A DNA stretch of 64,000 nucleotides from Arcanobacterium phocae (GCF_018913465.1 NZ_JABAPM010000003.1:62001-126000); one strand, 5' to 3'. Positions 36,153-45,537 are shown, counted from the stretch's first letter. Notes: generated by a model not told the origin, from the letters alone. Made by a program: numbers and translations.

Positions 36153-36205
36153 TGACTACTTAGACAACTCAACTCGGAAACAATCCGAGAAGCTTCGGTA
36201 ATTCT

Positions 36206-37072
36206 CTACTTCACCGATCCTGCAGTCAGCCCAGATACGATGTATTTCTGTAGCGCAAAGAACACCACCATTACTGGAATCGCTGCCAATACTGCACCGG
36301 CCGCAAATAGTCCCCAGTTTTGCGAGAACTTCTGCGAAACAAAACTAAACAATCCCACTGCGAGAGTCTGCTTTTCTGGAGAAACGAGAACCGTACTCGC
36401 CACCGCATACTCACTTACAGTTCCAATAAATGACAACAGCGCAACCACCGCCAAAATAGGCGTGACCAGTGGAAGAATAATTGTGAAAAATGTTCGAGCA
36501 TGACCGGCTCCGTCAATCTTCGCCGCCTCATCAATTTCTTTCGGAACCGTATTAAAAAATCCATACATCAAATAAGTGTTAGTTCCCAGTGCGCCACCCA
36601 AATACACCATGATTAACGCCAATCTACTGTTGATGCCAAGGGCAGGGAAAAAATCACCAAACGTATCCAGCAACAAATAAATAGCGACAATCGATAAAAG
36701 TTGCGGAAACAACTGCACCAAAATCAGCGACAGCAATCCTGCACGCCGACCATAAAACCTCATGCGAGAAAACGCATACGCAGCTAACGCACCCAAGAAA
36801 ACTGACAAGACCGCCGTCGTCAACCCAATAACAACCGTGTTAACATACCAATTCCCGTACGGCTGATGCGGAATTGAAAACAATCCAACATAGTTATCAA
36901 ACGTCGGCTCTGCAAAAAGCTTATTGGACGATAATAACGTACCGCTCTGATTAAGCGAGGCAGACAGAATATAGCAGATCGGAAATGCCGCAAAAACAGA
37001 AGCAACAACTCCCACAATATGGCGCCAACCCGTATCAATAAACCAGCGCTTTCCCTGCCGAACGAAATCCAT
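36206..37072 (-). CDS. malG: Maltose/maltodextrin-type ABC transporter permease (MalG-like)
   Basis: One of two permeases of a sugar importer. The 288-residue protein has about six membrane helices, and the EAA loop KEIDEAAKIDGAGHARTFF, which contacts the ATPase, is clear near residue 190. It lies one base after malF (TGAC-ATG). The ATG at 37072 matches the conserved start; upstream ATG codons would lie in malF. The ATP-binding subunit (MsmX/MalK type) is not in the window and may be shared. Confidence 0.92.
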   Translation of the reverse strand: MDFVRQGKRWFIDTGWRHIVGVVASVFAAFPICYILSASLNQSGTLLSSNKLFAEPTFDNYVGLFSIPHQPYGNWYVNTVVIGLTTAVLSVFLGALAAYAFSRMRFYGRRAGLLSLILVQLFPQLLSIVAIYLLLDTFGDFFPALGINSRLALIMVYLGGALGTNTYLMYGFFNTVPKEIDEAAKIDGAGHARTFFTIILPLVTPILAVVALLSFIGTVSEYAVASTVLVSPEKQTLAVGLFSFVSQKFSQNWGLFAAGAVLAAIPVMVVFFALQKYIVSGLTAGSVK

Positions 37073-37073
37073 G

Positions 37074-38666
37074 TCAGTTAACCTCCTCAAGCGACTTCGA
37101 CATCCGGAAACCAATCGCGGAAATCAACGCAACAATAAAGAAAATGATGATCGCAAACGCACTTGCCAAACCGTAATCCCTATTAGCACCCACAAACGCG
37201 AGCTTGTAGACCATCGAAATCAAAATGTCTGTACTACCAATGTTTAGCTGTGATTCAGAATCCACCGGACCACCTGATGTGAGCATATAAATAAGGTTGA
37301 AATTATTGAACGTCATCGCAAAAGACGAGATGAGCAACGGCGCAACCGACACAAGCAACAAGGGGAACTTAATCAGCCGGAAAATCTGCCATGCTGAAGC
37401 ACCATCCAGCTTCGCAGCCTCAGATATGTCCTCAGGAATAGATTGCAACGCTCCCATACAGACCAAGAACATATATGGGAAACCCAACCATAAATTCACA
37501 ACAAGAATAGAAATCTTAGCCAGAACCGGCGACTGAAGCCACGGAATATCCGCACCACCAAGCAAAACTTGGTTGATGAACCCAAACTTTTCGTTCAACA
37601 AACCAGCCCATACCAGCGCTGAAAGAAAACCTGGGAACGCGTAAGGCAAAATGAGCAAAGACCGGTAAAACCTTCGCCCCTTCATCCGAGGATTATTGAA
37701 CGCCACCGCCAAAAACAAACCCAGGGCAAACGTAGACGCTACAGAAACAAGTGAATACTCAATAGTCCACACGAAAACACTGAAGAATGAGCCACGGATT
37801 CCTTTCTCACTAAAAGCCTTCACGAAATTCGCTAAACCAACATTGATTTTCCAACCAGGGCTCAACTCTTTACCGTCGTCAGAAACAAAGGCCCCCACGC
37901 CGGCATCTCGGTACACAACTCCGCTCTCCACGTCCGTGAATGTGTCCTTCTGTGGATCGTATTCCACAGTAGAGTGGAAAATAAAAGCAGTTGTGCCATC
38001 CGCAGTTCGAAGTATGCCATCACGCAGATCAGCGCTCACTGGCACACTCAACTCAGATATCTCATTCTGATACTGAAGCAACCCTGCAAAATCCAGCGAA
38101 TGACAATCCGGCACCGAAGGAATCCCCTGCGGATCTATCTCCACATGAGCGATCTTCTGCGCGGGTGAATCCGGCTTTCCTAGGAGATAGTTTCCTGCTG
38201 GATCAGAGTATATGAAACCGAAGTCGTTACCGCACTTAACTACCGTGATCGGTACCGGATCCGAATCTGGATCCTTTTCAAGCGAGGCTTGAACAATAGA
38301 AGAAATCGCATGCTCTTTATCGACGTTATGACCCGTTCCGTAATTTGTGAACGCCACGTATGTGGAATAGCCAATGGCAAACATTTGGAAAACAAACAGA
38401 AACACCAAACCAGGAATGAGGTACTTGGCAGGTAGCTTATTTTTACTCCAATACACCCAGTTTATGAGAGCAGTTATTCCTAATAACGCCAAAAAGAGTA
38501 GCCAACGTTGACTGGATAAAAGCAGAAAGGCCGCGTAGAGGCTAAAAGCATCAAGGAAACCCAAGATAACGATTTTGATAATCAAGGGAGTCATTCGAAT
38601 ATCTGCATGGGAGCATAGGCGTAGTGCTCGCTTATGCTGCGCCGAGGATCGCACATCGTGTCTCAT
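37074..38666 (-). CDS. malF: Maltose/maltodextrin-type ABC transporter permease (MalF-like)
   Basis: The 530-residue permease has an N-terminal membrane pair, a large outside insert (about residues 125-280, with ISSIVQASLEKDP and IPSVPDCHSLDF) like the P2 loop of MalF, then six membrane helices. The EAA loop SEAAKLDGASAWQIFRLIKF is present near the end. The start ATG at 38666 has only a weak purine-rich site. Order malE-malF-malG on the minus strand. It imports maltodextrins or a similar alpha-glucan product. Confidence 0.9.
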   Translation of the reverse strand: MRHDVRSSAQHKRALRLCSHADIRMTPLIIKIVILGFLDAFSLYAAFLLLSSQRWLLFLALLGITALINWVYWSKNKLPAKYLIPGLVFLFVFQMFAIGYSTYVAFTNYGTGHNVDKEHAISSIVQASLEKDPDSDPVPITVVKCGNDFGFIYSDPAGNYLLGKPDSPAQKIAHVEIDPQGIPSVPDCHSLDFAGLLQYQNEISELSVPVSADLRDGILRTADGTTAFIFHSTVEYDPQKDTFTDVESGVVYRDAGVGAFVSDDGKELSPGWKINVGLANFVKAFSEKGIRGSFFSVFVWTIEYSLVSVASTFALGLFLAVAFNNPRMKGRRFYRSLLILPYAFPGFLSALVWAGLLNEKFGFINQVLLGGADIPWLQSPVLAKISILVVNLWLGFPYMFLVCMGALQSIPEDISEAAKLDGASAWQIFRLIKFPLLLVSVAPLLISSFAMTFNNFNLIYMLTSGGPVDSESQLNIGSTDILISMVYKLAFVGANRDYGLASAFAIIIFFIVALISAIGFRMSKSLEEVN

Positions 38667-38717
38667 TGTTCTTTCTTTCAGCCTCTACCGGTCAATTCAG
38701 GTGAACCTACACTTCAA

Positions 38718-39953
38718 CTATTTGTTCAGAGTCTTCGCGATGTCTTCAGCCATCTTCGCCCAAATCTCCTGAGCCTTACCCTGGTTATTCACAATTGATA
38801 CTTCGGCAGAATTCCAGGAGTCCCACACTGCCGACATCTCTGTGATGTTTGGGAGCGGAACACCGTTCTTCCCCGCTTCCGCAAACCCCTGAACGATTGG
38901 GTCCGCAGCCACCTCAGCTAATGCGTCCTTCAACGCCGGTGGGTTTCCGCCGGCTTTGAACAGATCCACCTGAACATCCTTGGTTCCAATGTAGTTAACC
39001 AAGAAATTTGTTGCTGCGAGCTTATTTTGAGATTTCGCAGTGAGGAAGAAACCCTGCACACCAACAAATGGACGGGCAGGCATACCGCCTGCACTTGGGA
39101 TTGGCTCGACTGCAAAATCTATATCAGTCTTTTGAATTGCCGGAATGTTCCACGGACCACTGATAATAAATGGCGAGGCGCCTTCGGTAAACTTCGAGAT
39201 GGCAATGTCTGCTGACATAGATGTACTCAACAAGCCCTCCGAAGTTTCCTGCGCCATCCAATTTGCAAAATCTACTCCGTGCTGGTCGCCGATTGTCAGC
39301 TGAGATGGATCATAACTTCCATCCTCATTCTGTCCAAAAACGAATGAGCCAAACGACGTTTGTACCGGATACAACGTGTAGGGGTCACCTTTATCGCCAA
39401 CTTGTACAAGATAAGGGTATTCCGTTCCAGCAGCCTTACCCATCGCCTTCATATCCGCCCAATCCTTAGGCATCTCTGGCGCTAGTTTCTTGTTGCGAAT
39501 GAGGGCAACGTTTTCAATCGAGTACGGTACTCCGTAAACTTTCCCCTCATGTTTAAACGCGTCCACAGCGACCTTTTCGAATTTCTCTTCAGATGCACCC
39601 AATTCGATCGTCTGGATAACACCATCTGCTGCCAATAATCCAGTCCAATCATCTGGACCAATCGAAATATCTGGACCTTTTCCTGCTGGAACTTGAGTAA
39701 TTAAATCCTGTTGCAAAGAACCGAAATCTTTCTGAACAAGTTCAACCTCAACACCAGTTTTCGCCGTGAAATTTGTTGCTGCTGCCTTAATCGCATCAAT
39801 GTGGCCAGCATCTACCCACACTGTAAGTTCACCAGTATTCTTGCTATCGGCCTTGTCAGTATCTTTTTCTGAAGAGCAAGCCCCAACCCCGCCAAGAGTA
39901 AGAACTGTTGCTAAACACAAGAATGATATTTTCCGCAGCGACACACCCGCCAT
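38718..39953 (-). CDS. malE: Maltose/maltodextrin-binding lipoprotein (MalE-like)
   Basis: The 411-residue protein has a lipoprotein signal: basic start MAGVSLRKIS, hydrophobic core and lipobox LGGVGAC, so it is anchored to the membrane outside. The family's strands (TGELTVWVDAGHIDAIKA, KGPDISIGPDDWTGLL, YGVPYSIENVALIRNK and FIISGPWNIPAIQK) are clear. The ATG at 39953 follows GGAGG directly; an open frame upstream begins at 40010 without a site. It is the first gene of malEFG. Substrate is inferred from the neighbouring amylase. Confidence 0.93.
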   Translation of the reverse strand: MAGVSLRKISFLCLATVLTLGGVGACSSEKDTDKADSKNTGELTVWVDAGHIDAIKAAATNFTAKTGVEVELVQKDFGSLQQDLITQVPAGKGPDISIGPDDWTGLLAADGVIQTIELGASEEKFEKVAVDAFKHEGKVYGVPYSIENVALIRNKKLAPEMPKDWADMKAMGKAAGTEYPYLVQVGDKGDPYTLYPVQTSFGSFVFGQNEDGSYDPSQLTIGDQHGVDFANWMAQETSEGLLSTSMSADIAISKFTEGASPFIISGPWNIPAIQKTDIDFAVEPIPSAGGMPARPFVGVQGFFLTAKSQNKLAATNFLVNYIGTKDVQVDLFKAGGNPPALKDALAEVAADPIVQGFAEAGKNGVPLPNITEMSAVWDSWNSAEVSIVNNQGKAQEIWAKMAEDIAKTLNK

Positions 39954-40061
39954 CGTGTTACCTCCATATTTCGTGCGATTCCACCACTTTGTGGATTCAC
40001 GTTCAGCCACAGGCTAACAGGTGACACTTTCCGTAAGATCAGAGTTTCTTATGTTCGCTCA

Positions 40062-40091
40062 GTTGTTTCAAAATACTGAAACAACGTTTCA
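40062..40091. promoter_or_regulatory. Palindromic operator candidates before malE
   Basis: GTTGTTTCA and TGAAACAAC form a perfect 9-bp inverted repeat with a 6-base spacer (40062-40085). A second palindrome, TGAAAC-AAC-GTTTCA (40077-40091), overlaps it and the lacI stop codon. Both lie about 110-140 bases upstream of malE, a plausible place for the LacI-type repressor; a hairpin terminator of lacI is an alternative. Confidence 0.5.
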
Positions 40092-41114
40092 TTTTCCGGT
40101 GTCTGTTTTACTACGCGGAGGCGCCGTCGTTTCACGGATAACTAATTCTGGAGAGAAAAGCGATTCGCCCATAATCGTTTCTTCACCCTCCACACTGTCG
40201 ATCAGCGTGTGCGCAACCGCGGTTCCCATAGCCAACATTGCTTTCCGGACTGTAGTTAACGGTGGCGCGGTATACGCTAACAAATTCGAATCGCCATACC
40301 CGATAATCGAAATATCTTCCGGTACCCGCTTACCATGTTGTGTCACTGAATGCAGCGCTCCTAAAGCCAGAAGATCCGATCCGCAAACCACAGCGGTCAC
40401 GCCACATCTTAGTAAGCGCAGTGCAGCAACATACCCTATCTCCTCCCGATCGTGGCTCGTCACTATCCATTCCGACTTATACGATCCACATTCGCGTTCC
40501 ATGGCAGCCTTATATCCATCAACAAAGCGCCTAGTAGGAACCGTAGATACCGAGGAAATTAACAGCCCAATTCGAGTATGCCCCAAGTTCCGCAAATGCC
40601 GAACAGCCATATCACTAGCTGCCCGATCGTCGTGGGAGAAAAATGGTGCACGTATGGATGGATTGAAACCGTTGGAAAAGACAACCGGTATATCGCGGTC
40701 AACCAGATCGGCATACCGTGTTGCGTCACCGCCAATCTTTGCGTGAGCGCCACCAACGAAAATTACTCCCGCAGCTTCTTTATCGCTCAACATCCCGATA
40801 TAGTCTTCTTCTCTAATCCCGTCCTTGCTGTGCGTACATAGAACTGGAGTATAGCCACTCTTCGCCAACGTGGATTGTGCAACTTTAACGAATAACCGAT
40901 CGCACGGTTCTTCTGATTCCGGGACAACAAGACCAATAAGTCCAAAACTGCGTGGCCGTAAACTTTGTGGCCGTTCAAACCCTAAATTATCGATAGCGTC
41001 AATCACCAGGCGCCGCATTTGCGGGCTCACACCAGAACGATTATTCAGCACTCGCGACACTGTTGCTTTACTTACCGACGCTTGCTGAGCGATCTGATCC
41101 ATCCTCGACACCAT
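40089..41114 (-). CDS. LacI-family transcriptional regulator of the alpha-glucan genes
   Basis: The 341-residue repressor has a LacI helix-turn-helix (MDQIAQQASVSKATVSRVL) and hinge, then the periplasmic-binding-like ligand domain (FGLIGLVVPESEE, AAGVIFVGGAHA, DIPVVFSNGFNP, TAVVCGSDLLALGAL, ISIIGYGDSN). I use ATG 41114, giving MVSRMDQIAQ; ATG 41102 is also possible. It lies between malE and the divergent GH13 gene, so it most likely represses both until a maltose-type sugar is present. Confidence 0.9.
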   Translation of the reverse strand: MVSRMDQIAQQASVSKATVSRVLNNRSGVSPQMRRLVIDAIDNLGFERPQSLRPRSFGLIGLVVPESEEPCDRLFVKVAQSTLAKSGYTPVLCTHSKDGIREEDYIGMLSDKEAAGVIFVGGAHAKIGGDATRYADLVDRDIPVVFSNGFNPSIRAPFFSHDDRAASDMAVRHLRNLGHTRIGLLISSVSTVPTRRFVDGYKAAMERECGSYKSEWIVTSHDREEIGYVAALRLLRCGVTAVVCGSDLLALGALHSVTQHGKRVPEDISIIGYGDSNLLAYTAPPLTTVRKAMLAMGTAVAHTLIDSVEGEETIMGESLFSPELVIRETTAPPRSKTDTGK

Positions 41115-41150
41115 AAAAGAATTGTGCAATATCTGAAACACCGATGCAAA

Positions 41151-41170
41151 ACATTGAAACGTTAACGCTC
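41151..41170. promoter_or_regulatory. Possible LacI-family operator between lacI and the GH13 gene
   Basis: TTGAAACGTTAACG contains the AACGTT core shared with the TGAAAC...GTTTCA palindrome before malE. It is in the 128-bp divergent region. The site is not fully symmetric, so confidence is low. Confidence 0.35.
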
Positions 41171-41242
41171 TCTTGTGAAATCGCCGTGCTTAATAAAAAT
41201 TCATTCCTACGATTGTGTTTAACACCAATACGAAGGAGCATC

Positions 41243-43036
41243 ATGATTAACGCCGATAAACTTTTACCTCCCTGCGTTCACCACGACGGGTCGGAACTCT
41301 ACGTTAGTACGATGACTCCCGTAATCGGCGAAGAAGTCACACTATCTATCCGTACCAGCCACACGCTTGACGTCAGCGAGGTGTACGTTCGCGTAGTTAT
41401 CGACGGCGATCCCCATTATATTCGTGCACAAGAGCAGTCTGTCTCCGAGAACGAAACCTGGTGGTCTGCAACCATTACGCAAACCAACCACCGCATGAAT
41501 TATCGTTTCGTACTCCAGGCAACCGATCGCACCTACTGGTTCAACGGAGTGGGCCTTCATCAGCGAGATGTCTCCGATACTCACGATTTCACAATAACAA
41601 CATACGACGTTCCAGACTGGGCTAACGAAGCAATTTTTTATCAGATTTTCCCTGATCGTTTCGCACGTTCGACGGAGCACCCGGTAACGTCGTCGCCACA
41701 ATGGAGCATTCCCGTAACATGGGAAACTCCGGTGGCGGCCGAAACCCCTGACGGAGTTAAGCAATGGTACGGCGGATCGCTATGGGGTATCAAGGAACAT
41801 CTCGATTATCTTGCTGACCTAGGCATAAACGCCATCTATCTCACGCCTGTCTTCCCAGCAAACTCCAACCACAGATATGATGCTCGTTCCTTCGATACCG
41901 TTGATCCTTTCCTTGGCGGAAACGAGGCATTATCGTCGCTGATTGAAACAGCACACGAAAAAGGCATCCGAGTCATAGGTGATCTCACCCTTAATCATTC
42001 TGGAAATGAACACCCCTGGTTCATCGCAGCTCAAACCCAGCCAGACTGCGAGGAAAGCGACTTCTATCTCTTCACCTCTCCCGATCACCGGTCCTATGTG
42101 TCATTCGCAGATGTGCCTTCTCTACCAAAGTTCGACCATCGATCCCATACTCTTCAGAAAAAACTCTACGACGGACCACGCTCAGTAGTTTCACGATATA
42201 TCGCTGACTTTGACCTCGACGGCTGGCGAATCGATGTGGCACAAGCAGCTGGCCGTCATCACGAAACTGACCTAAACCACGAGATAGCACAGAAAACTCG
42301 TCACACCATGGCCGAGTTCGGGAAAAACCGACTACTTTTAGCCGAGCATCAATTCGATGTTTCCGCTGATCTCCAAGGTGACGGATGGCATGGGACTATG
42401 GCTTATGCCGGATTCACAAAACCAATCTGGGGATGGCTTGGGAAAAACATTGACCGCGACCAGTGGGGAGCCCCGCTTCCGGCTCCTCGCCTTACCGGAA
42501 CGCAACTAGCCGATACGATCATCGAATACTCTTCTTTGATTCCGTGGAAAAACTATCTATCAAACATGAATCTCCTTGATTCTCATGATTCTTCTCGTTT
42601 CCGCTCTGTAGCTGGTGATTTCCAGCCGTTAGGTATTGCACTCTTGTTCACTCTTCCGGGTATGCCGACTATTTTTTCTGGTGACGAAATCGGAATCGAG
42701 GGCGTGGGCATGGAAGCTTCCCGCAAGCCGTTCCTGTGGAATCAGGACCGGTGGGACTCTAACCTATTCGATCTTTACAAGACTTTCGTTCGACTGCGTC
42801 GGACTCATTCTGCGCTGTGTTCTGGTGGTTTGCGCTGGTTCGCCACGGGTGATGATTACGTAATTTTTGAACGTGCGAATAGCGAAGAAACCTTGCTCAT
42901 TGAGGTTTCTCGGGCAGCTCATACTCCTCTTGTTTCGAGTGTTGACGCAACGAGCCTGCTAGACGGAGAAAATCTTGTAGCTGGCGAACTGATGCCAGAG
43001 CTATCGTGTGGATTCAACGTCTGGCTTGTTCGGTGA
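41243..43036 (+). CDS. GH13 alpha-amylase family enzyme (neopullulanase/maltogenic amylase-like)
   Basis: The 597-residue enzyme has an N-terminal beta domain (about 1-120), then the barrel with IFYQIFPDRFARS, GINAIYLTPVF, DLTLNHSGNEH, the nucleophile Asp331 (DGWRIDVAQ), the acid Glu368 (LLAEHQ) and the third Asp449 (DSHDSSR). The N-terminal domain and spacing match the GH13_20 neopullulanase group, which cleaves maltodextrins, pullulan or cyclodextrins. No signal peptide, so it acts on imported oligosaccharides. The ATG at 41243 follows GAAGGAGC. It is divergent from lacI-malEFG and probably shares its control. Confidence 0.92.
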   Translation: MINADKLLPPCVHHDGSELYVSTMTPVIGEEVTLSIRTSHTLDVSEVYVRVVIDGDPHYIRAQEQSVSENETWWSATITQTNHRMNYRFVLQATDRTYWFNGVGLHQRDVSDTHDFTITTYDVPDWANEAIFYQIFPDRFARSTEHPVTSSPQWSIPVTWETPVAAETPDGVKQWYGGSLWGIKEHLDYLADLGINAIYLTPVFPANSNHRYDARSFDTVDPFLGGNEALSSLIETAHEKGIRVIGDLTLNHSGNEHPWFIAAQTQPDCEESDFYLFTSPDHRSYVSFADVPSLPKFDHRSHTLQKKLYDGPRSVVSRYIADFDLDGWRIDVAQAAGRHHETDLNHEIAQKTRHTMAEFGKNRLLLAEHQFDVSADLQGDGWHGTMAYAGFTKPIWGWLGKNIDRDQWGAPLPAPRLTGTQLADTIIEYSSLIPWKNYLSNMNLLDSHDSSRFRSVAGDFQPLGIALLFTLPGMPTIFSGDEIGIEGVGMEASRKPFLWNQDRWDSNLFDLYKTFVRLRRTHSALCSGGLRWFATGDDYVIFERANSEETLLIEVSRAAHTPLVSSVDATSLLDGENLVAGELMPELSCGFNVWLVR

Positions 43037-43057
43037 ACAATTTGAACGTTGAGGCGG

Positions 43058-43134
43058 GCGCACAAAATCTCGAAATCCCACACGGTAGCACACTATAGCC
43101 CCCCTACCGTGCCGCTGGGCGAGATTTTGTGCGC
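43058..43134. repeat. Palindromic intergenic repeat, copy B
   Basis: Outer arms extended to 15 bp (GCGCACAAAATCTCG/CGAGATTTTGTGCGC) and the same inner stem as copy A; apart from the loop and a few bases the two are nearly identical. It ends 18 bases before the murT ATG, so it lies in the murT leader or its promoter. Confidence 0.9.
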
Positions 43135-43152
43135 GTACAGTAGAATTACCTC

Positions 43153-44514
43153 ATGACTTTTCTTGGTTTACGCAATACTGCTGGCATGATTGCCGGGCAT
43201 CTTGCTGCTACCGCCTCGCGCACGTTAGGCCGTGGCTCGGGCGGCATGATCGGCGGCCGGGTGGCTTCTCGGATCGCCCCGAACCTCCTGCGCGATTTAA
43301 CCCAGCGCATGAAAGTGGTCGTTATTACTGGCACGAACGGTAAATCTACCACCACGCGAATGATCGCGGAGGCAGTCACCGCCGGGGGCCTGAGTGTGGC
43401 AACCAATCGTGGCGGGGACAATATGCTCCCCGGCGTTTTAGCTGCCGTCCTGCAGGATCCGAAAGCTGACGTCGCCGTCCTTGAAGTGGATGAAATGTGG
43501 GTCGCGCGCGTAGCTCAAGAAGTTAACCCAGACGTTTTCGTTTTCCTGAATCTGAGCCGAGACCAGCTGGATCGCGTTGGCGAAATCGCCTCGATCGAAC
43601 GCCGGTTACGCAGCGCGATCGACGCTCACCCGAACGCCACCGTGATCGCCAACATCGACGATCCACTCATGACCTCCGCCGCCTGGGATTCCCACAATCC
43701 AGTATGGGTGGCTGCCGGCCAAGGCTGGTCCGGCGATTCGCTTACCTCGCCGCGCACCGGCGGAATCATTGTTTATGGCGACGACGAAAGAGCCCACACC
43801 TCCGATTCACCGGTCCCGCCAGCTTCGGGTCAAGATTCACAGGTCTGGTGGCGGGCCGTTGGCCTTGATGCAGACCTCGGCATATCCGAGACTTCACCCT
43901 TTGCGCGCCCCTACCCGGACTGGTCGTGGAGCGTGGCAGAGGCCAACTATCAGCCTGGTGTTCCCATGCAGGTGCACGGACCAGATGGAACCACGAACGT
44001 CGTCGTCAATCTTCCGGGCCGCGCAAATCGTTCCAATGCCAGCCAAGCCCTCGCCGCAGCCCACGCGCTCGGTGTAAACCCGGAAGTCGCCGCCCGCGGT
44101 ATTGCCGGCGTTTCGTCGGTGGCTGGACGGTACGCGAACGTGAACATCGACGGGCGAAACGTGCGGTTATTGCTGGCGAAAAACCCGGCCGGCTGGCAAG
44201 AATCATTAACCATGCTTCGCCCCGGCGCAGCCCTCGTGGTAGGAATCAACGGGCAAGTGGCCGACGGCGTCGACCTGTCCTGGCTGTGGGATGTCAAATT
44301 CTCTCAACTCGCTACTCGGCAGGTCTGGGCGTGCGGCGAACGCGGCGCCGACCTCAACGTGCGCCTCCACTATGCCGGCGTAGCAGCCGATTTCGTGGCC
44401 GACCCGGTGGACGCCATCCACGCCACCCCGCCCGGCGATGTTGACGTCCTCCTGAATTACACGTCATTCCGCGACACCCGCGCAGCATTAAGAAAACGAG
44501 GCTATGAGGTATGA
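43153..44514 (+). CDS. murT: Lipid II isoglutaminyl synthase, MurT subunit
   Basis: MurT with GatD amidates the D-Glu of lipid II stem peptides. The 453-residue protein has a Mur ligase core: P-loop GTNGKSTTTR (about 60-69), LEVDEMWVARVAQEVNPDVF, NLSRDQLDRVGE, ANIDDP and the C-terminal DUF1727 part (LLAKNPAGWQESLTML, VLLNYTSFRD). Relatives usually have a Cys4 zinc ribbon here; this one reads SPRTGG where CPRCGG is expected and VWWRAVGL where a second cysteine pair would be, so the zinc site seems lost. gatD follows with an ATGA overlap. Confidence 0.92.
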   Translation: MTFLGLRNTAGMIAGHLAATASRTLGRGSGGMIGGRVASRIAPNLLRDLTQRMKVVVITGTNGKSTTTRMIAEAVTAGGLSVATNRGGDNMLPGVLAAVLQDPKADVAVLEVDEMWVARVAQEVNPDVFVFLNLSRDQLDRVGEIASIERRLRSAIDAHPNATVIANIDDPLMTSAAWDSHNPVWVAAGQGWSGDSLTSPRTGGIIVYGDDERAHTSDSPVPPASGQDSQVWWRAVGLDADLGISETSPFARPYPDWSWSVAEANYQPGVPMQVHGPDGTTNVVVNLPGRANRSNASQALAAAHALGVNPEVAARGIAGVSSVAGRYANVNIDGRNVRLLLAKNPAGWQESLTMLRPGAALVVGINGQVADGVDLSWLWDVKFSQLATRQVWACGERGADLNVRLHYAGVAADFVADPVDAIHATPPGDVDVLLNYTSFRDTRAALRKRGYEV

Positions 44515-45329
44515 GTTTACGTATTGGAGTGCTTCTGCCAGAAGTGTTAGGCACATACGGCGATTCGGGAAACGCTGAGATTTTGGCGTTCCGGGCGCAG
44601 GCTCGCGGAATCGATGCGCAGATCGTTCACGTAGGTATCGACGACGCCATCCCGGACTCGCTCGATATTTACACCCTCGGCGGGGGCGAAGACATTGCCC
44701 AAACCATCGCATCTCGCAAACTCGCAGCCGATTCTGGGCTGGCACGCGCGGTGGCTGCTGGCCGGCCGGTGCTGGCGATCTGTGCCGCCTTGCAGGTGCT
44801 CGGCACTTACTATACTGACGCGGAAGGCAAGAAAACTGCCGGTGCCGACCTGCTCGATGTCGTCACTCTTCCCCAAGGATTGCGGGCGATTGGCGAATTG
44901 CGGAGCGAACCCGGGCCGGGGCTGGCTGCCCGCGGGGTAACCGACACGCTGTACGGTTTTGAGAATCATGGTGGCGGTACGGCGCTCGGGCCGGATGCTT
45001 CACCTTTCGGTCTGGTCACATTCGGCACCGGCAATGGCGTTCCGGGTGTTGCACCGGCGCGCACTAACGATTCGCGCACGCCCGATCCAGAACTGGTTTT
45101 GGCTGGCACGCCTGATGGTTATGTGACTGAGGTTGATGGTCGGCGGATTGACGGCGCAGTGCAAGGATCGGTTTTTGCTACCTACATGCACGGGCCGGTC
45201 TTGGCACGTAACCCGCAGCTGGCAGATATGCTCATTGCCACGGCTACCGGGGATTCGCTTCCACCACTGGATGTGCCGGGGGTGGCTGCCTTGCGCGCCG
45301 AACGCGAGCAGTTTATCGCAGGTAAGTAG
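44511..45329 (+). CDS. gatD: Lipid II isoglutaminyl synthase, glutamine amidotransferase subunit GatD
   Basis: GatD releases ammonia from glutamine and feeds it to MurT. The 272-residue class I amidotransferase has LPEVLGTYGDSGNAEIL, the oxyanion/GGGE segment, the nucleophile Cys91 in LAICAALQ (usually ICGG), GFENHGG and a late HGPVLARNP with the His. The ATG overlaps the murT stop as ATGA, so both are made together. No signal. It ends 62 bases before repeat copy C. The product makes the peptidoglycan resistant to some hydrolases. Confidence 0.92.
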   Translation: MSLRIGVLLPEVLGTYGDSGNAEILAFRAQARGIDAQIVHVGIDDAIPDSLDIYTLGGGEDIAQTIASRKLAADSGLARAVAAGRPVLAICAALQVLGTYYTDAEGKKTAGADLLDVVTLPQGLRAIGELRSEPGPGLAARGVTDTLYGFENHGGGTALGPDASPFGLVTFGTGNGVPGVAPARTNDSRTPDPELVLAGTPDGYVTEVDGRRIDGAVQGSVFATYMHGPVLARNPQLADMLIATATGDSLPPLDVPGVAALRAEREQFIAGK

Positions 45330-45391
45330 CTCTGCTGGTGCGGTCTGTTCCCGTTAACTTGTCCCGGTGGGCCGGACCACCAGGGATCCCT

Positions 45392-45463
45392 GCGCAAATC
45401 TCGAGTTCCAGCACGGTAGCCCGCTATAGACTGCTATCGTTTCGCTGGACGTGATTTTGTGCG
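45392..45463. repeat. Palindromic intergenic repeat, copy C (degenerate)
   Basis: GCGCAAATCTCG...CGTGATTTTGTGCG with GCACGGTAG and CTATCGT inside. It is clearly related to copies A and B but with several changes in both arms. It lies between gatD and the convergent surface-protein gene. Confidence 0.75.
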
Positions 45464-45488
45464 GTGAATTATGCCGGATTATAAGAAA

Positions 45489-45521
45489 GCAGGGACGCGA
45501 TGGCGGTCATCACGTCCCTGC
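45489..45521 (-). terminator. Terminator of the Pro/Lys-rich surface protein
   Basis: GCAGGGACG/CGTCCCTGC with a 15-base loop, followed on the minus strand by TTTCTTAT, 17 bases after the stop. Confidence 0.8.
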
Positions 45522-45537
45522 TAATTATCTAGCTTTG

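Noticed and set aside
36079-45463. Palindromic repeats as a CRISPR array
   Set aside because: Copies are kilobases apart and palindromic without regular spacers.
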